The notes beneath the pieces were generated by a model. It saw nothing but the letters and a program-made list of their open reading frames with translations. It did not search any database and was not told the origin of the DNA. From JANXZO01 sp964355115 (GTDB lineage: Bacteria > Bacteroidota > Bacteroidia > Bacteroidales > FEN-979), in assembly GCA_964355115.1 (NCBI GenBank), contig CAYHCQ010000001.1, positions 1-64,000 on the forward strand: 64,000 nucleotides of DNA. The letters are read 5' to 3'. A program made the translations under genes and the position numbers. Position 1 is the stretch's first letter, and every line of letters begins with the position of its first letter. Shown piece by piece: positions 26,158 through 35,507 of the stretch.

Positions 26158-27267
26158 TCAGGGTCTATCCTTCAGATAATCCACGATCCTTTTTCCGGAT
26201 CTTCCATCCCCGTAAGGATTTTTCATGATTATGCCGGGCTGATGAATAAAGTAATTGAATGACGCGATTATTTTTTCCTTGTTCATGCCAGAAATGATAG
26301 AGTATCCCAATTCAACCGACTCATTGCGTTCGGTGAATTCACGTGTTACAATGACCGGGATATGAAATCCGGGTGCCTCTTCCTGGATGCCGCCTGAATC
26401 TGTAATGATCAGTTTTGTAATTGAATATAAATAGTACATGTCGGGCAAGCCAACAGGAGATAAAATAAAGATATTCGGATTGTCACTGAAGTCAGCAGCT
26501 TCCAACTCCTTCATAACAAAGGGGGCTTTATGCGAAATCCACAGAAAATTGAAAGCGGAATATTCAGCAGATAGTGTTTTTATCGTCTCAGCCAGGATGT
26601 GAAAATTGCCGTTCTGGTTTTCCCTGCGATGACAGGTAATCAAAATATTGTTGGCTGATTTATTACGGTCATCCATTAAACGGATATTTGTTTTGGAAAT
26701 CAGGGGTTTTATCATCTCTATTACATCAACAATTGTATTCCCGGTGATCACGATTTTTCCTGTAGAGATCCCCTCTTTTAACAGGTTTTTTCGCGCATTT
26801 TCAGTTGGAGCAAAATGTACGCTGGTGGTGAGTGAAATGATTCTCCGAAAATATTCTTCCGGGAATGGATGATTAAAATTATTGGTTCTGAGTCCTGCTT
26901 CGATATGGGCGAAAGGAATTTCATTATAAAAGGCGCACATGGCGGCACAAGCACAACTCGATGTGTCGCCCTGACCGATGATCATGCTGATGGTATGTGA
27001 TTTCTGAATACCATCAATTATTTTTTGCAACCCGGCTAAATAATAGGCGAAGGACAGACTAAGGGAGTTATTCTGATTCCTCAGGGGAATGGATGCATTG
27101 GGTGTAAAATGAAAATGCCGGAAAAGCTCCTTTGTCAAGTCCCTGTGCTGGCCAGTAAAAACAAAAACAAATGCATCTTCCAGCTTCTGTTTTTTTATCT
27201 CCTCAATTACAGGTAGTAATTTTATAAATTCAGGACGCGTACCAAAAACAATCAGTTTTTTAAACAT
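26158..27267 (-). CDS. wecB: UDP-N-acetylglucosamine 2-epimerase (non-hydrolysing)
   Basis: Interconverts UDP-GlcNAc and UDP-ManNAc for surface polysaccharide synthesis. The 369-residue protein has FGTRPEFIKLLPVI at the N-terminus, FTGQHRDLTKELF, HIEAGLRTNN, TCHRRENQ and DSGGIQEEAPGF, all characteristic. One base separates its stop from the stop of the convergent glycosyltransferase, leaving no room for a terminator. Its start overlaps the stop of the upstream minus-strand glycosyltransferase by eight bases, so the two are co-translated. Confidence 0.93.
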   Translation of the reverse strand: MFKKLIVFGTRPEFIKLLPVIEEIKKQKLEDAFVFVFTGQHRDLTKELFRHFHFTPNASIPLRNQNNSLSLSFAYYLAGLQKIIDGIQKSHTISMIIGQGDTSSCACAAMCAFYNEIPFAHIEAGLRTNNFNHPFPEEYFRRIISLTTSVHFAPTENARKNLLKEGISTGKIVITGNTIVDVIEMIKPLISKTNIRLMDDRNKSANNILITCHRRENQNGNFHILAETIKTLSAEYSAFNFLWISHKAPFVMKELEAADFSDNPNIFILSPVGLPDMYYLYSITKLIITDSGGIQEEAPGFHIPVIVTREFTERNESVELGYSIISGMNKEKIIASFNYFIHQPGIIMKNPYGDGRSGKRIVDYLKDRP

Positions 27268-28477
27268 TTACCGCTAATATTTGTTTGTAAAATCCAACCA
27301 TTTTTTTAGCCGTATTACTGAAATGATATTGTGTTTCACTCAGTTTTCGCGCATTATGTCCTATTTCCCTGCATAAGCCCGGCGTTTGGAAGCATCGGAT
27401 TATTTGTTCTGCAAAGCTGACGGGTGTATCGGCAATAAGGATATTTTTTTCTGCTTCATATTCAATTCCCTGTGCGCCAATCGATGTTGAAATGATGGTT
27501 TTTCCAAGTGCAAGTCCTTCAATGATCTTTGCCCTGATGCCGCTGCCCGACAAAAGTGGTACCATCATGATAGACTTGTCCTCCTGATACGCCAAGGGCT
27601 TTTTAATACCACCCAGTATCTCCATGTTTTCCGATCGGTGCTTATAAACCCATGAAGGCATATTGCTTCCTGCAACAGAGAACTTAACAGGGCATCGCTG
27701 TTTTTTGATAACAGGATAAACATATTCGAAAAACCATGTAATCGCTTCCAGGTTAGGGAGCCAATCCATTGATCCCAGGTGATAAACCACCGGCGGAATT
27801 TCAAATTGTTTTTGAAAATCATAGCCCTTCAGGTTGTCATAATCATATCCCATGGGAACAACCACGACAGGTGTCTTTTCAGAGAAGGAAGAATAAACAG
27901 CGGCATCCTCTTTTGTTAAGGCAATGATTCCGTTCAGCTGATCATTTACGCTTTGCTCATAGGTTTTCAAACGGGAAACAGCAATTTCCAGGAACCACTT
28001 TTTAAGCGGATTCTTTATCCCCTTGAGATAACGCTCCCATATTATATATTCAATATTCTGAGGCCGTAATACAATTTTTGCTGAGGAAAATGCTCTGATT
28101 GTTGCAATATACTTGCATAAGTAAAGATGTTCAAGTTGAATAATATCATAATCACCTGACTCAAACACAGCCTGAAGTTTGAGTTCAAAATCCCTTGAAA
28201 TGAATCGCTGAATAAAATAAGATTCCTTTCCGAACAGGTTAACCATCATCTTGACCAGGCTGATTCTCGTATCTACAGTTACCGATTCAAAGCGCGTCGA
28301 TTTCCTGTATTCATCAGGTAAGGTTTCGACATCAATAAAGTTGCGGGTCGGATTTATAGCCAGGGTTTTAACCTCAATATGGCTGGCAAGCAATCCCCTG
28401 GTTGTATAATGCATCACCTGAGCACCTCCGTCAAGGGGAGGATATGGCATTTTATGACAGATTTGGAGTACTCTCAA
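27260..28477 (-). CDS. Glycosyltransferase (GT4-like)
   Basis: A 405-residue GT-B glycosyltransferase. The N-terminus LQICHKMPYPPLDGGAQVM is typical of the acceptor domain, and the C-terminal domain has YHLGSMDWLPNLEAITWF, PLLSGSGIRAKIIEGLALGKTII and IGAQGIEYE, a pattern shared by many Bacteroidota surface glycan transferases. It overlaps the SGNH gene upstream by 26 bases and wecB downstream by eight, giving a tight three-gene minus-strand operon. Specificity is unknown. Confidence 0.87.
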   Translation of the reverse strand: MRVLQICHKMPYPPLDGGAQVMHYTTRGLLASHIEVKTLAINPTRNFIDVETLPDEYRKSTRFESVTVDTRISLVKMMVNLFGKESYFIQRFISRDFELKLQAVFESGDYDIIQLEHLYLCKYIATIRAFSSAKIVLRPQNIEYIIWERYLKGIKNPLKKWFLEIAVSRLKTYEQSVNDQLNGIIALTKEDAAVYSSFSEKTPVVVVPMGYDYDNLKGYDFQKQFEIPPVVYHLGSMDWLPNLEAITWFFEYVYPVIKKQRCPVKFSVAGSNMPSWVYKHRSENMEILGGIKKPLAYQEDKSIMMVPLLSGSGIRAKIIEGLALGKTIISTSIGAQGIEYEAEKNILIADTPVSFAEQIIRCFQTPGLCREIGHNARKLSETQYHFSNTAKKMVGFYKQILAVNV

Positions 28478-29048
28478 TGCCTTTGTCTTGAAGAATTAGT
28501 TCTGTTAATTGAATGGCTGCAGTGCGACAACCTTTCTCATTAAGATGGACGCCATCAAAAAAATCATCCTCATCAAATTCAAATTCATAGGTGCGCAACA
28601 TGTTTTCCTTTGCCAATTCCCCGATGCGAACATTAAACTCCATAATCTGGTCGTTCATTGAAAAATTGTAGGGGTAGAAAACCTTTTGTGTAAATGGGGG
28701 TAATTTAAAAAGAATAATATTATTGTTCACAGACATTAACCGAAGTTTTACAATAAGCTGCTTATACGCAATAGTAAAATTGTCAAGGCTTATATTTTCC
28801 TTGACGTCGTTGGTTCCGATCATCACCGTAATAATGCTCGGATAGCTGTTTTTTAAATTGCCAAGCATCGGGTCAATGGACCTGATCAAATCCATAGTAG
28901 TAAATCCATTGGCAGAATGATTGATTACATGCCAGTGCTTCTCAAGTTTTTTCCCGAGAATATCTCCGCAAATATCAGGATATCCTAAATAACTCCTCGC
29001 CCCGAAGGTGATGCTGTCGCCAAAAGACAATAACGTTTCCCAATTCAT
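28452..29048 (-). CDS. SGNH/GDSL esterase
   Basis: A 198-residue SGNH hydrolase. Block I is LSFGDSITFG (Ser nucleophile), block III is IGTNDVKEN (Asn) and block V is DGVHLNEKG (Asp and His). There is no signal peptide, so it acts in the cytoplasm or on intermediates. It heads a three-gene operon with a glycosyltransferase and wecB. Deacetylation or other ester removal from a glycan intermediate is a reasonable guess. Confidence 0.85.
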   Translation of the reverse strand: MNWETLLSFGDSITFGARSYLGYPDICGDILGKKLEKHWHVINHSANGFTTMDLIRSIDPMLGNLKNSYPSIITVMIGTNDVKENISLDNFTIAYKQLIVKLRLMSVNNNIILFKLPPFTQKVFYPYNFSMNDQIMEFNVRIGELAKENMLRTYEFEFDEDDFFDGVHLNEKGCRTAAIQLTELILQDKGIESTPNLS

Positions 29049-29177
29049 TCGTTTCTTTTTTTATCAGTAGAAGGTGTAAAATTAAGGAACCTTTGTGGAA
29101 CTAATATGCTGCCCGGATTTTATCACCAGATGATACTGAAAACAGGCGGGTTTGATCCGCAAACGCAGGAATCAATA

Positions 29178-30311
29178 CTACTTTATAGCCGCCGTATAAA
29201 TGTTCATCAGCCGGCACGCAAGCAGCATGGGTTTTGACTGTGTGGAATTATAACTGATCACTATGGTGACGTTCAGTTCAGGAGAATACCCCGCCCAGTT
29301 TTTATACCCGGGAATGGTTCCGGTATGCCCCCACATCGGGGGATTGACCTTATGCATGATCCCCAGGCCGTATTCTTCACAGTCTTCGCCGGGAGCGGGA
29401 ACCACCTTAAGCCGCTCAGCCTGGGTGGCGGGTTTTAACAGGGTGCCTCTGTACAGAGTTTCAACCCAGCTTTTCAGGTCATAAACATCGGCCACCATGG
29501 CCCCGGCCGCCCCGCCAATCGAGGGATCATAGGCCTCTGCAACATCAGGAAAATGGGTTGTGTCGCTGTCCCAGATCCAGTCATAGCCATGAACATAAGG
29601 CCCCGGCATGTTATAGCCCGAGGGATAGAATGTATTAGCGAGATGCAGCGGGGTAAGTAACCGGTTTTGTATCTCCACCCCGACCGGTTGTCCGGTTATC
29701 ATTTCGATGATCTTGCCTGCAATGATGGTGTTGGTATTTGAATACCTGAAGTAGGTTCCCGGAGAAAAATAAAAGGGTTCAGTTTTCACCATGTCGATGA
29801 GATCCTGGCTGGTATAGACTTTATACGGATCTATCATCAGGTTCACCTGGAACGGCGTGGTCTCGGTATAATCAAAGATCCCGCTCGTATGGTTGCATAT
29901 CATGGCAATGGAGATGCTATCGGCTTTCGGAAAATCAGGCATGAACCGGCTTAGCTTATCAGTAAGGCGCAAACTATCCACATCCACAAGCTGAAGAAGT
30001 ACCGTGTAGGTATATGTTTTGGTAAGACTACCCATCCTGAATTTCATGCCGGGATCAGGTTTTTCGCCGGTCGCCACATTGGATTTCCCTTTGCCTGTTA
30101 CCCAGGTAAGTCCACGGTTGGGAGCCCAGATGCCGATGATCATACCCGGAACGCGAACAGCGGCCAGCATCGAATCGCTTACCTGTTCCCACTGCGCAAC
30201 AATCTGCTCATTAACACTGCTGTAGTCGGGATCGTTCTTCTTTTTACAGGCATTAACCAAAACAAACAGACAACTGAGCAACAGGATAGAGAGAAAGGCC
30301 TTTCTTTTCAT
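29178..30311 (-). CDS. Beta-lactamase-family serine hydrolase lipoprotein
   Basis: A 377-residue class C beta-lactamase/DD-peptidase-like hydrolase. A lipoprotein signal ends in CLFVLVNAC, so the mature protein is membrane-anchored. The active-site SxxK is in GSLTKTYTYTV, the YxN motif is in RYSNTNTII and the third motif is likely HTGTIPGYK. The protein resembles D-aminopeptidases and esterases of the family more than true resistance enzymes; its substrate is not known. It lies 30 bases downstream of an S41 peptidase gene on the same strand. Confidence 0.9.
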   Translation of the reverse strand: MKRKAFLSILLLSCLFVLVNACKKKNDPDYSSVNEQIVAQWEQVSDSMLAAVRVPGMIIGIWAPNRGLTWVTGKGKSNVATGEKPDPGMKFRMGSLTKTYTYTVLLQLVDVDSLRLTDKLSRFMPDFPKADSISIAMICNHTSGIFDYTETTPFQVNLMIDPYKVYTSQDLIDMVKTEPFYFSPGTYFRYSNTNTIIAGKIIEMITGQPVGVEIQNRLLTPLHLANTFYPSGYNMPGPYVHGYDWIWDSDTTHFPDVAEAYDPSIGGAAGAMVADVYDLKSWVETLYRGTLLKPATQAERLKVVPAPGEDCEEYGLGIMHKVNPPMWGHTGTIPGYKNWAGYSPELNVTIVISYNSTQSKPMLLACRLMNIYTAAIK

Positions 30312-30341
30312 AATTTGAATCTGTTGAATGGTACAATAGAT

Positions 30342-32066
30342 CTATTGAACAATAAATTTCCGGGTCAGGCTCATTCCGCCAGCAGTGAGTTGGTAAAGAT
30401 AAAGGCCGGGATAAATGCCTTCTGTGTTCCATTTAACGGTGTGACTTCCTGCTTTCTGCCTTTCAGCGACGAGGGTTTTTATCTGTTTTCCACAGATGTC
30501 GTAAAGCGCCAGGGAAACTTCGGCTGGCTCCTGAAGCCGGTAGGTAATCGAGGCCATAGAGTGTACCGGGTTTGGAATTACCGGGTCGAGTTCAAGGCCG
30601 TAGCCACCGGGTTGATTCTCGTTGATTCCCAGCATCGAATTCAACTTCCCGATCGCATACTTCAGTTCAACATCAATACTATCAGTATACAACTGATCGA
30701 TGACCGTATCATTCAACGGTACCCGCATGTCGGGAATCACACCACCCGACAGCGTGGAATCTCCTTCGAGCTGAATTTTGAAGTCTTCATCCAGCGATTG
30801 TCCATAGGGGAACCTAAGGTACAACTCCTCAGGGGGCGTTGCAATATATATCTTGTACTCTACCATACCGAAGGAGCCGTTCGTGCCATGGAACCCGATA
30901 ACTTTACAATCGGGTAACTTCTGAAGTGCCATGGGTATTCCCTCTCCTGAACTGATATTTCTCGGACTCACAAGAACCATTACAGGTTTTGAAAAAGTGA
31001 GCCCCTGGGGTTCAATAAAAAGGGAGCCGGGGGGATACTTCGGGTTGATATAACCCTGTACTGTCAACGGGTTGAAATGAGAGACGGAGGCCGGCCAGAT
31101 CTCAATTGAATCGTTAGCCGGATTATACCAGGTCTGGTATTCGTAAAGAACCGTGTCCTGGTAAAAGAACCCTGAGAAGGCAGCTGAGAGGGCATCATCC
31201 CCTCCGGCATTTACCCGCATGTCGAGGACCATCCCGCGAACCCCCTGGGTATTGAACATCGTGATGGCATTCCTGAAATCTATGTAGATCTGCTTTAAGG
31301 CTGCTGAATCCTCACCATGTTCCATGGTAAGTTTGATATAACCATACCCTTCAGGCTGAATAATTTTGCTGGTTACGACCGGTCCCGGGTCCATCGGCGT
31401 CATCGATGTCTGGTTGTAGGTTGCATAATTGTCATCAACAGCGGTAAGGGTGGCAGTGACCGGATCGGCAGCCCCCCTGTTCCGGAATTTGAGCTTCATG
31501 GTGTTGCCAACCGGGGCCCTGCCTATGAACCGGTACTGGTGCATTTTTTTGCATTCCAGTGTGGCAGAATTTGTCTCGCTCCATAAAACCATCAACGTAT
31601 CCAACACTGCCAGAACCGGATGATCGTTGATTTCCAGCACCTCGGCACCAAATGAGACTCCGGCAATAGCCGCCGGCGAGCCTTGGTTAACCAGAATGAT
31701 AACGATTCGTCCGTCGTCAAGCCGGGTTACTGCAAATCCATAGCTGCCTCCCACCTGCCGGTACATTGCAGTTGCCTTGCGACCTGCCCATCCCTTCAGC
31801 GAAACATGGCCGTCGGGGATCGATACGGCATACTCTTTCAAAGCCAGGTAAAACGCTATTGTGTCATCGACTACCCCCGATGCCACGATTTTCGGCCTGA
31901 TCTTCGCATCCAGGGCATTCCAGTCTATAGCTTTCCATTTGCCGAAAGGATAAGATTTCGAAAACTGCAGGTGCATGTTGTCGTAGGCTGCGACAAACAC
32001 ATTAGGTTGGGCAAACAGATGACAGGAGGTCATGATCGCCACCATCATCAGAAGAAATCTTCTCAT
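30342..32066 (-). CDS. S41 family peptidase with PDZ and T9SS sorting domain
   Basis: A 574-residue secreted tail-specific-protease-like enzyme. It has a signal peptide ending in HLFAQ, a PDZ-like region (GSPAAIAGVSFGAEVLEIND, about 135-160), an S41 core in which MVLVSPRNISSGEG carries the likely nucleophile Ser, and a C-terminal domain (YDICGKQIKTLVAERQKAGSHT through LTRKFIVQ) of the type IX secretion kind. It is therefore probably exported to the cell surface. The catalytic Lys expected about four residues after Ser is not obvious, as the Ser is followed by GEGIPMALQK. Confidence 0.85.
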   Translation of the reverse strand: MRRFLLMMVAIMTSCHLFAQPNVFVAAYDNMHLQFSKSYPFGKWKAIDWNALDAKIRPKIVASGVVDDTIAFYLALKEYAVSIPDGHVSLKGWAGRKATAMYRQVGGSYGFAVTRLDDGRIVIILVNQGSPAAIAGVSFGAEVLEINDHPVLAVLDTLMVLWSETNSATLECKKMHQYRFIGRAPVGNTMKLKFRNRGAADPVTATLTAVDDNYATYNQTSMTPMDPGPVVTSKIIQPEGYGYIKLTMEHGEDSAALKQIYIDFRNAITMFNTQGVRGMVLDMRVNAGGDDALSAAFSGFFYQDTVLYEYQTWYNPANDSIEIWPASVSHFNPLTVQGYINPKYPPGSLFIEPQGLTFSKPVMVLVSPRNISSGEGIPMALQKLPDCKVIGFHGTNGSFGMVEYKIYIATPPEELYLRFPYGQSLDEDFKIQLEGDSTLSGGVIPDMRVPLNDTVIDQLYTDSIDVELKYAIGKLNSMLGINENQPGGYGLELDPVIPNPVHSMASITYRLQEPAEVSLALYDICGKQIKTLVAERQKAGSHTVKWNTEGIYPGLYLYQLTAGGMSLTRKFIVQ

Positions 32067-32121
32067 GGCAATAGAATTAATTGAATATGCAGCTAATTTA
32101 ATAAAACTACCAATAGTCAGG

Positions 32122-33801
32122 CTAATTCACAAACTGCTTCGCGTAGTACTTCGCGGTGAGTTTCTCGCCGGTGGCCTTTTCGATCATCTCGTTCCAGTAC
32201 CATTTGTTGCCAGGCATAAACATCTTTTCCTTCAGGTAAGTTCCCACGGCTTTATTACCGGCAAAACTCTGAAATTTATATTCTTCCGACTTGATTATAT
32301 TGCCCACGATGTGATAGTAGAGCTGCGAAGCGAGCAGTTCACCCAACAAGTAGTTGTGATAGTAACATGGATAGGTGGCAATGTGAATTTTAGTCGCCCA
32401 ATCGGGTTCATTTCGCCCCTCTGGTCGTTTCAGCATCTGGTATTTTTCAACCAGGTCCCACCAGAGTTTGTTCAGATCCTGGTCGGGATTTTTATACATC
32501 TCCCTTTCGAAGCGATACATCACCTGTGCCCAGCGGCTGAAAACCAGCTGATCAAGACGAAGCGATTTAAAGCAGTTGTCGGCGATCTTCAACTTCTCCT
32601 CCTCGCTGATACCGGCCATGTCTTTAAGCCACTGGGGGTTTGACGAGAAACGGCCGAAGATCATGGCGATGGCTTCAGTGGTGAAGGTGTGGGCAGGATC
32701 GCGCAGGATAAATGGCAGGGTGGTATCGATATTTTTATCATACACAGCGTGGCCGAATTCGTGCAGCATTGTATTCATCCAGTACTGGTTGGGTTTCACG
32801 TTGCAGAGCACCCGAACGTCGCCGGTATTGTCGATATCCGTACAGAATGCGTGCTGGTTCTTACCTGGTTTTTCGTAGAGGTCACTGTTCTTCAGCATAT
32901 CCTCAATGGGAAGTCCGATGCCCGCATAGTAATCGGAGGTGAGCGTTTCCAGATTCTTGTCCTTGTAATACTTGTCGAGATCAACATCGTAGATCTTCGG
33001 GGCCTGCTGGAAAAACCGGTTCTGGTAGTTCCAGGGCATCAGTTCATCCTTGCTTTTAAGATTGTAATATTTTACGAAATAACTGTCGATATCGCCCTTG
33101 ACCTGTTCGAAGGATTTCTTTGTCAGACTGTCGAGTTCGTCGAAAAGTTGAGCTACCTCTTTGGGATCCTGGTCGCTGAGCGTAAGACTCATCTCATGAT
33201 AGCTTTTAAAACCCAGATCTTTGGCCACCTCATTGCGCAGTTTCACCAGCTTTTTAATGTCATCGGCCACAACATTCCCGATCTTTTTCTGGGCCTCCCA
33301 CACCTCCTTCTGGTATTTCACATCCTTCGAACTGTGCAGGATCTCCTCCACATCGTTATCAGAGAGTTGCTTTCCCTTCACCTCCGTACGGAAGTTGCCA
33401 TATTTCTGTTCAATCACGGTTCCCATGCGTACCATGGCATTGAGTTTCCCGGTATCGGCCTTGGCCATGAGGAACGCCCGGTACAGAACATCAAGCTGCC
33501 GTAATAACAGGCTGTCGGTGATTAGTCCCGAGACCTTGATCTCTTCCAGTTTCTTAAGCTTATCCTTGTCCGAAAAGAGGGCCATTACCTTCAGGTTGAG
33601 ATCTTCAGCCTTTTTAAAATCTTCGGGTTTTCCAGAAACAGCGGCATCCCAGGCAGCAATGGTCGTCTGCTTGTACAAAGGAATATACACGGAATCGTGC
33701 TTCCGTATAAAATCGGTCAGTTCATTTTTCATTTTTTCCTGTTTGGAAGTACAGCCTGCAAGCAACAAAAGCGACAGGACAATGGTGTAGATTGGTTTCA
33801 T
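32122..33801 (-). CDS. M2-family (ACE-like) zinc metallopeptidase lipoprotein
   Basis: A 559-residue lipoprotein (signal LLLLAGCTSK) of the gluzincin peptidyl-dipeptidase group. The zinc motif is MLHEFGHAVYD (HExxH), and the third ligand Glu is probably in FTTEAIAMIFGR. The N-terminal segment TTIAAWDAAVSGKPEDF resembles the AxW(N/D)A start of bacterial angiotensin-converting-enzyme homologues, so M2 is preferred to M3. It probably releases dipeptides in the periplasm. A separate minus-strand gene with its own short upstream spacer. Confidence 0.87.
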   Translation of the reverse strand: MKPIYTIVLSLLLLAGCTSKQEKMKNELTDFIRKHDSVYIPLYKQTTIAAWDAAVSGKPEDFKKAEDLNLKVMALFSDKDKLKKLEEIKVSGLITDSLLLRQLDVLYRAFLMAKADTGKLNAMVRMGTVIEQKYGNFRTEVKGKQLSDNDVEEILHSSKDVKYQKEVWEAQKKIGNVVADDIKKLVKLRNEVAKDLGFKSYHEMSLTLSDQDPKEVAQLFDELDSLTKKSFEQVKGDIDSYFVKYYNLKSKDELMPWNYQNRFFQQAPKIYDVDLDKYYKDKNLETLTSDYYAGIGLPIEDMLKNSDLYEKPGKNQHAFCTDIDNTGDVRVLCNVKPNQYWMNTMLHEFGHAVYDKNIDTTLPFILRDPAHTFTTEAIAMIFGRFSSNPQWLKDMAGISEEEKLKIADNCFKSLRLDQLVFSRWAQVMYRFEREMYKNPDQDLNKLWWDLVEKYQMLKRPEGRNEPDWATKIHIATYPCYYHNYLLGELLASQLYYHIVGNIIKSEEYKFQSFAGNKAVGTYLKEKMFMPGNKWYWNEMIEKATGEKLTAKYYAKQFVN

Positions 33802-33816
33802 GGAACGGAGTTTAAT

Positions 33817-33913
33817 ATTTACGATTTACGAAGTACGATTTACGATTGTAGCTTCTATTGTTCTAATGTTCAATTGTTCTAATGCTCTATTGTTCTATTG
33901 TTCGAGTATTCGA
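33817..33913. repeat. Short intergenic repeats between the M2 peptidase gene and cysS
   Basis: Two low-complexity blocks. At 33817-33847, TACGATTTACGA occurs on both sides of AGTACGA. At 33856-33913, variants of TCTATTGTTC/TAATGTTC recur with a period of about 9 to 10. They resemble the short tandem repeats found elsewhere in the window. No coding function is seen; the second block abuts the cysS stop. Confidence 0.65.
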
Positions 33914-35449
33914 TTATTCGACATTCCATACCGACCCCTCTTTCCCATCCTTCACAGTAATGCGGAGCTTCTGAAGTGCATCCCTGATCTGGTCGGAGGT
34001 TCCCCAGTCTTTGGTTTCGCGCGATTTCTGGCGGATGGCGAGGATGAGCTGCATCAGTCCGTCGAGGGTTTCCCGGTTGTCGCTTCCCTTTTCATCTTTC
34101 AGCCCGAGGATGTCAAAAAGGAAGATGTCAAATGTCTCTTTCAGCAGTGTCAGCTCGTCATTTGAAAGGAACTCCTTACCGTCGTTCACCGAATTGATGA
34201 TGCGTACCCCTTCGAAGAGGTTGGCTATCAGGATCGGCGTATTGAAGTCGTCGTTCATTGCGGCGTAGCACTCGGATGACAGATGGCGGATGACAGATGG
34301 CGGATGAGAGATGCTTCCTTCTCCCTCAGGGAGAGGGGCTGGGGGTGAGGGAATTGCAATAGCAGGGGTGAAACTATCTTCTGCTGCAAGTTTCACAAGG
34401 GTTTCATACCCGGCTATCAACCGTTTCAGCCCTTTTTCGGCTGCCAGCAGGGCTTCGTTGGAGAAGTCGAGGGTGCCGCGGTAGTGAGCCTGGAGGATAA
34501 AGAACCGGATGGTCATCGGGCTGTATGCCTGGGTAAGTGCGGCGTTGGTTCCGGTGAAGAACTCCTCGAGGGTGATGAAGTTGCCAAGCGATTTGCCCAT
34601 CTTCTGTCCGTTGATGGTGATCATGTTGTTGTGCATCCAATAGCGCACCGACTCATGTCCAAGAGCTGCCTGACTCTGTGCGATCTCCGATTCGTGGTGG
34701 GGGAAGAGCAGGTCCATGCCGCCACCATGGATATCGAAGGTTTCACCCAGGTATTTGGCGCTCATGGCCGAGCATTCGAGGTGCCATCCCGGAAAACCGT
34801 CGCTCCATGGCGATGGCCAGCGCATGATATGTTCGGGCTGAGCTTTTTTCCAAAGGGCAAAGTCGGCCGGATTGCGCTTTTCATCCTGTCCTTCAAGGGT
34901 ACGGGTGTTGGTCATTAGGTCTTCAAGGATACGTCCCGAGAGTTTGCCGTATTGATAGCTTTTGCTGTATTTTTCCACATCGAAATATACAGAACCATTA
35001 ACAACATAAGCAAATCCTGCATCTAGTATCTTTTCTATCATTTTGATCTGTTCAATGATGTGGCCCGAAGCACGCGGCTCGATTGAAGGCCGTTTCACGT
35101 TAAGCGCCTCCATGAAGGTGAAGTAACGGTCAGCATAGTATTGTGCCACCTCCATCGGTTCGAGCTGCTCCACCTGCGCCTTTTTCGCGATCTTGTCCTC
35201 CCCTTCATCGGCATCGGCTACAAGGTGCCCCACATCAGTGATATTTCTTACGTAGCGCACTTTATAACCCAGGTGGAGCAGGTAACGGAACACCACGTCG
35301 AAGGTGATGGCCGGGCGGGCATGCCCGAGGTGCGGGTCGCCGTAAACTGTCGGGCCGCAAACGTAAAGGCCGGTGAAAGGTGGGTTGATGGGTTCAAATT
35401 CTTCCTTCTTGCGGGAAAGGGTATTATAGAGAAAAAGTCTAGATTCCAT
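33914..35449 (-). CDS. cysS: Cysteinyl-tRNA synthetase with repeat-derived insertion
   Basis: Charges tRNA-Cys. The 511-residue protein has LYVCGPTVYGDPHLGHARP (zinc Cys and HIGH motif HLGH), the WHLECSAMS and HGGGMDLLFPHHE zinc and active-site motifs, and KMGKSLGN as KMSKS. Between the catalytic core and the anticodon-binding part, about residues 365-396, is an extra low-complexity stretch including PSPPAPLPEGEG, which normal enzymes lack. It corresponds to repeat DNA at 34274-34353 read in frame. The rest of the enzyme is intact, so it is probably functional. Confidence 0.96.
   Translation of the reverse strand: MESRLFLYNTLSRKKEEFEPINPPFTGLYVCGPTVYGDPHLGHARPAITFDVVFRYLLHLGYKVRYVRNITDVGHLVADADEGEDKIAKKAQVEQLEPMEVAQYYADRYFTFMEALNVKRPSIEPRASGHIIEQIKMIEKILDAGFAYVVNGSVYFDVEKYSKSYQYGKLSGRILEDLMTNTRTLEGQDEKRNPADFALWKKAQPEHIMRWPSPWSDGFPGWHLECSAMSAKYLGETFDIHGGGMDLLFPHHESEIAQSQAALGHESVRYWMHNNMITINGQKMGKSLGNFITLEEFFTGTNAALTQAYSPMTIRFFILQAHYRGTLDFSNEALLAAEKGLKRLIAGYETLVKLAAEDSFTPAIAIPSPPAPLPEGEGSISHPPSVIRHLSSECYAAMNDDFNTPILIANLFEGVRIINSVNDGKEFLSNDELTLLKETFDIFLFDILGLKDEKGSDNRETLDGLMQLILAIRQKSRETKDWGTSDQIRDALQKLRITVKDGKEGSVWNVE
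34274..34353. repeat. Palindromic and tandem repeat inserted in frame in cysS
   Basis: At 34274-34313 a 14-bp unit (CGGATGACAGATGG) is repeated nearly three times. At 34321-34351 follows CTCCCTCAGGGAGAGGGGCT with GGGGGTGAGGG, a self-complementary C/G-rich element of the type usually found between genes. Together they add about 27-30 residues to CysRS without breaking its frame. Confidence 0.8.
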
Positions 35450-35468
35450 TGTGCTGAAATTCAGCTTT

Positions 35469-35476
35469 CAAATTTA
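35469..35476 (-). promoter_or_regulatory. -7 box TAAATTTG for cysS
   Basis: An exact TAnnTTTG on the minus strand 20 bases before the cysS start at 35449. No good -33 element is visible. Confidence 0.4.
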
Positions 35477-35507
35477 CGTGAGATTTTTCAGATACCGAAG
35501 GTCTAAA

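Noticed and set aside
29178..30311. True beta-lactamase resistance gene
   Set aside because: The sequence has SxxK and YxN motifs, but as a lipoprotein with a broad serine-hydrolase fold it fits peptidase or esterase homologues better; no resistance context.
33817..33913. CRISPR-like array between the M2 peptidase gene and cysS
   Set aside because: Units are 9-12 bp, imperfect and without spacers of constant length; there are no cas genes in the window.
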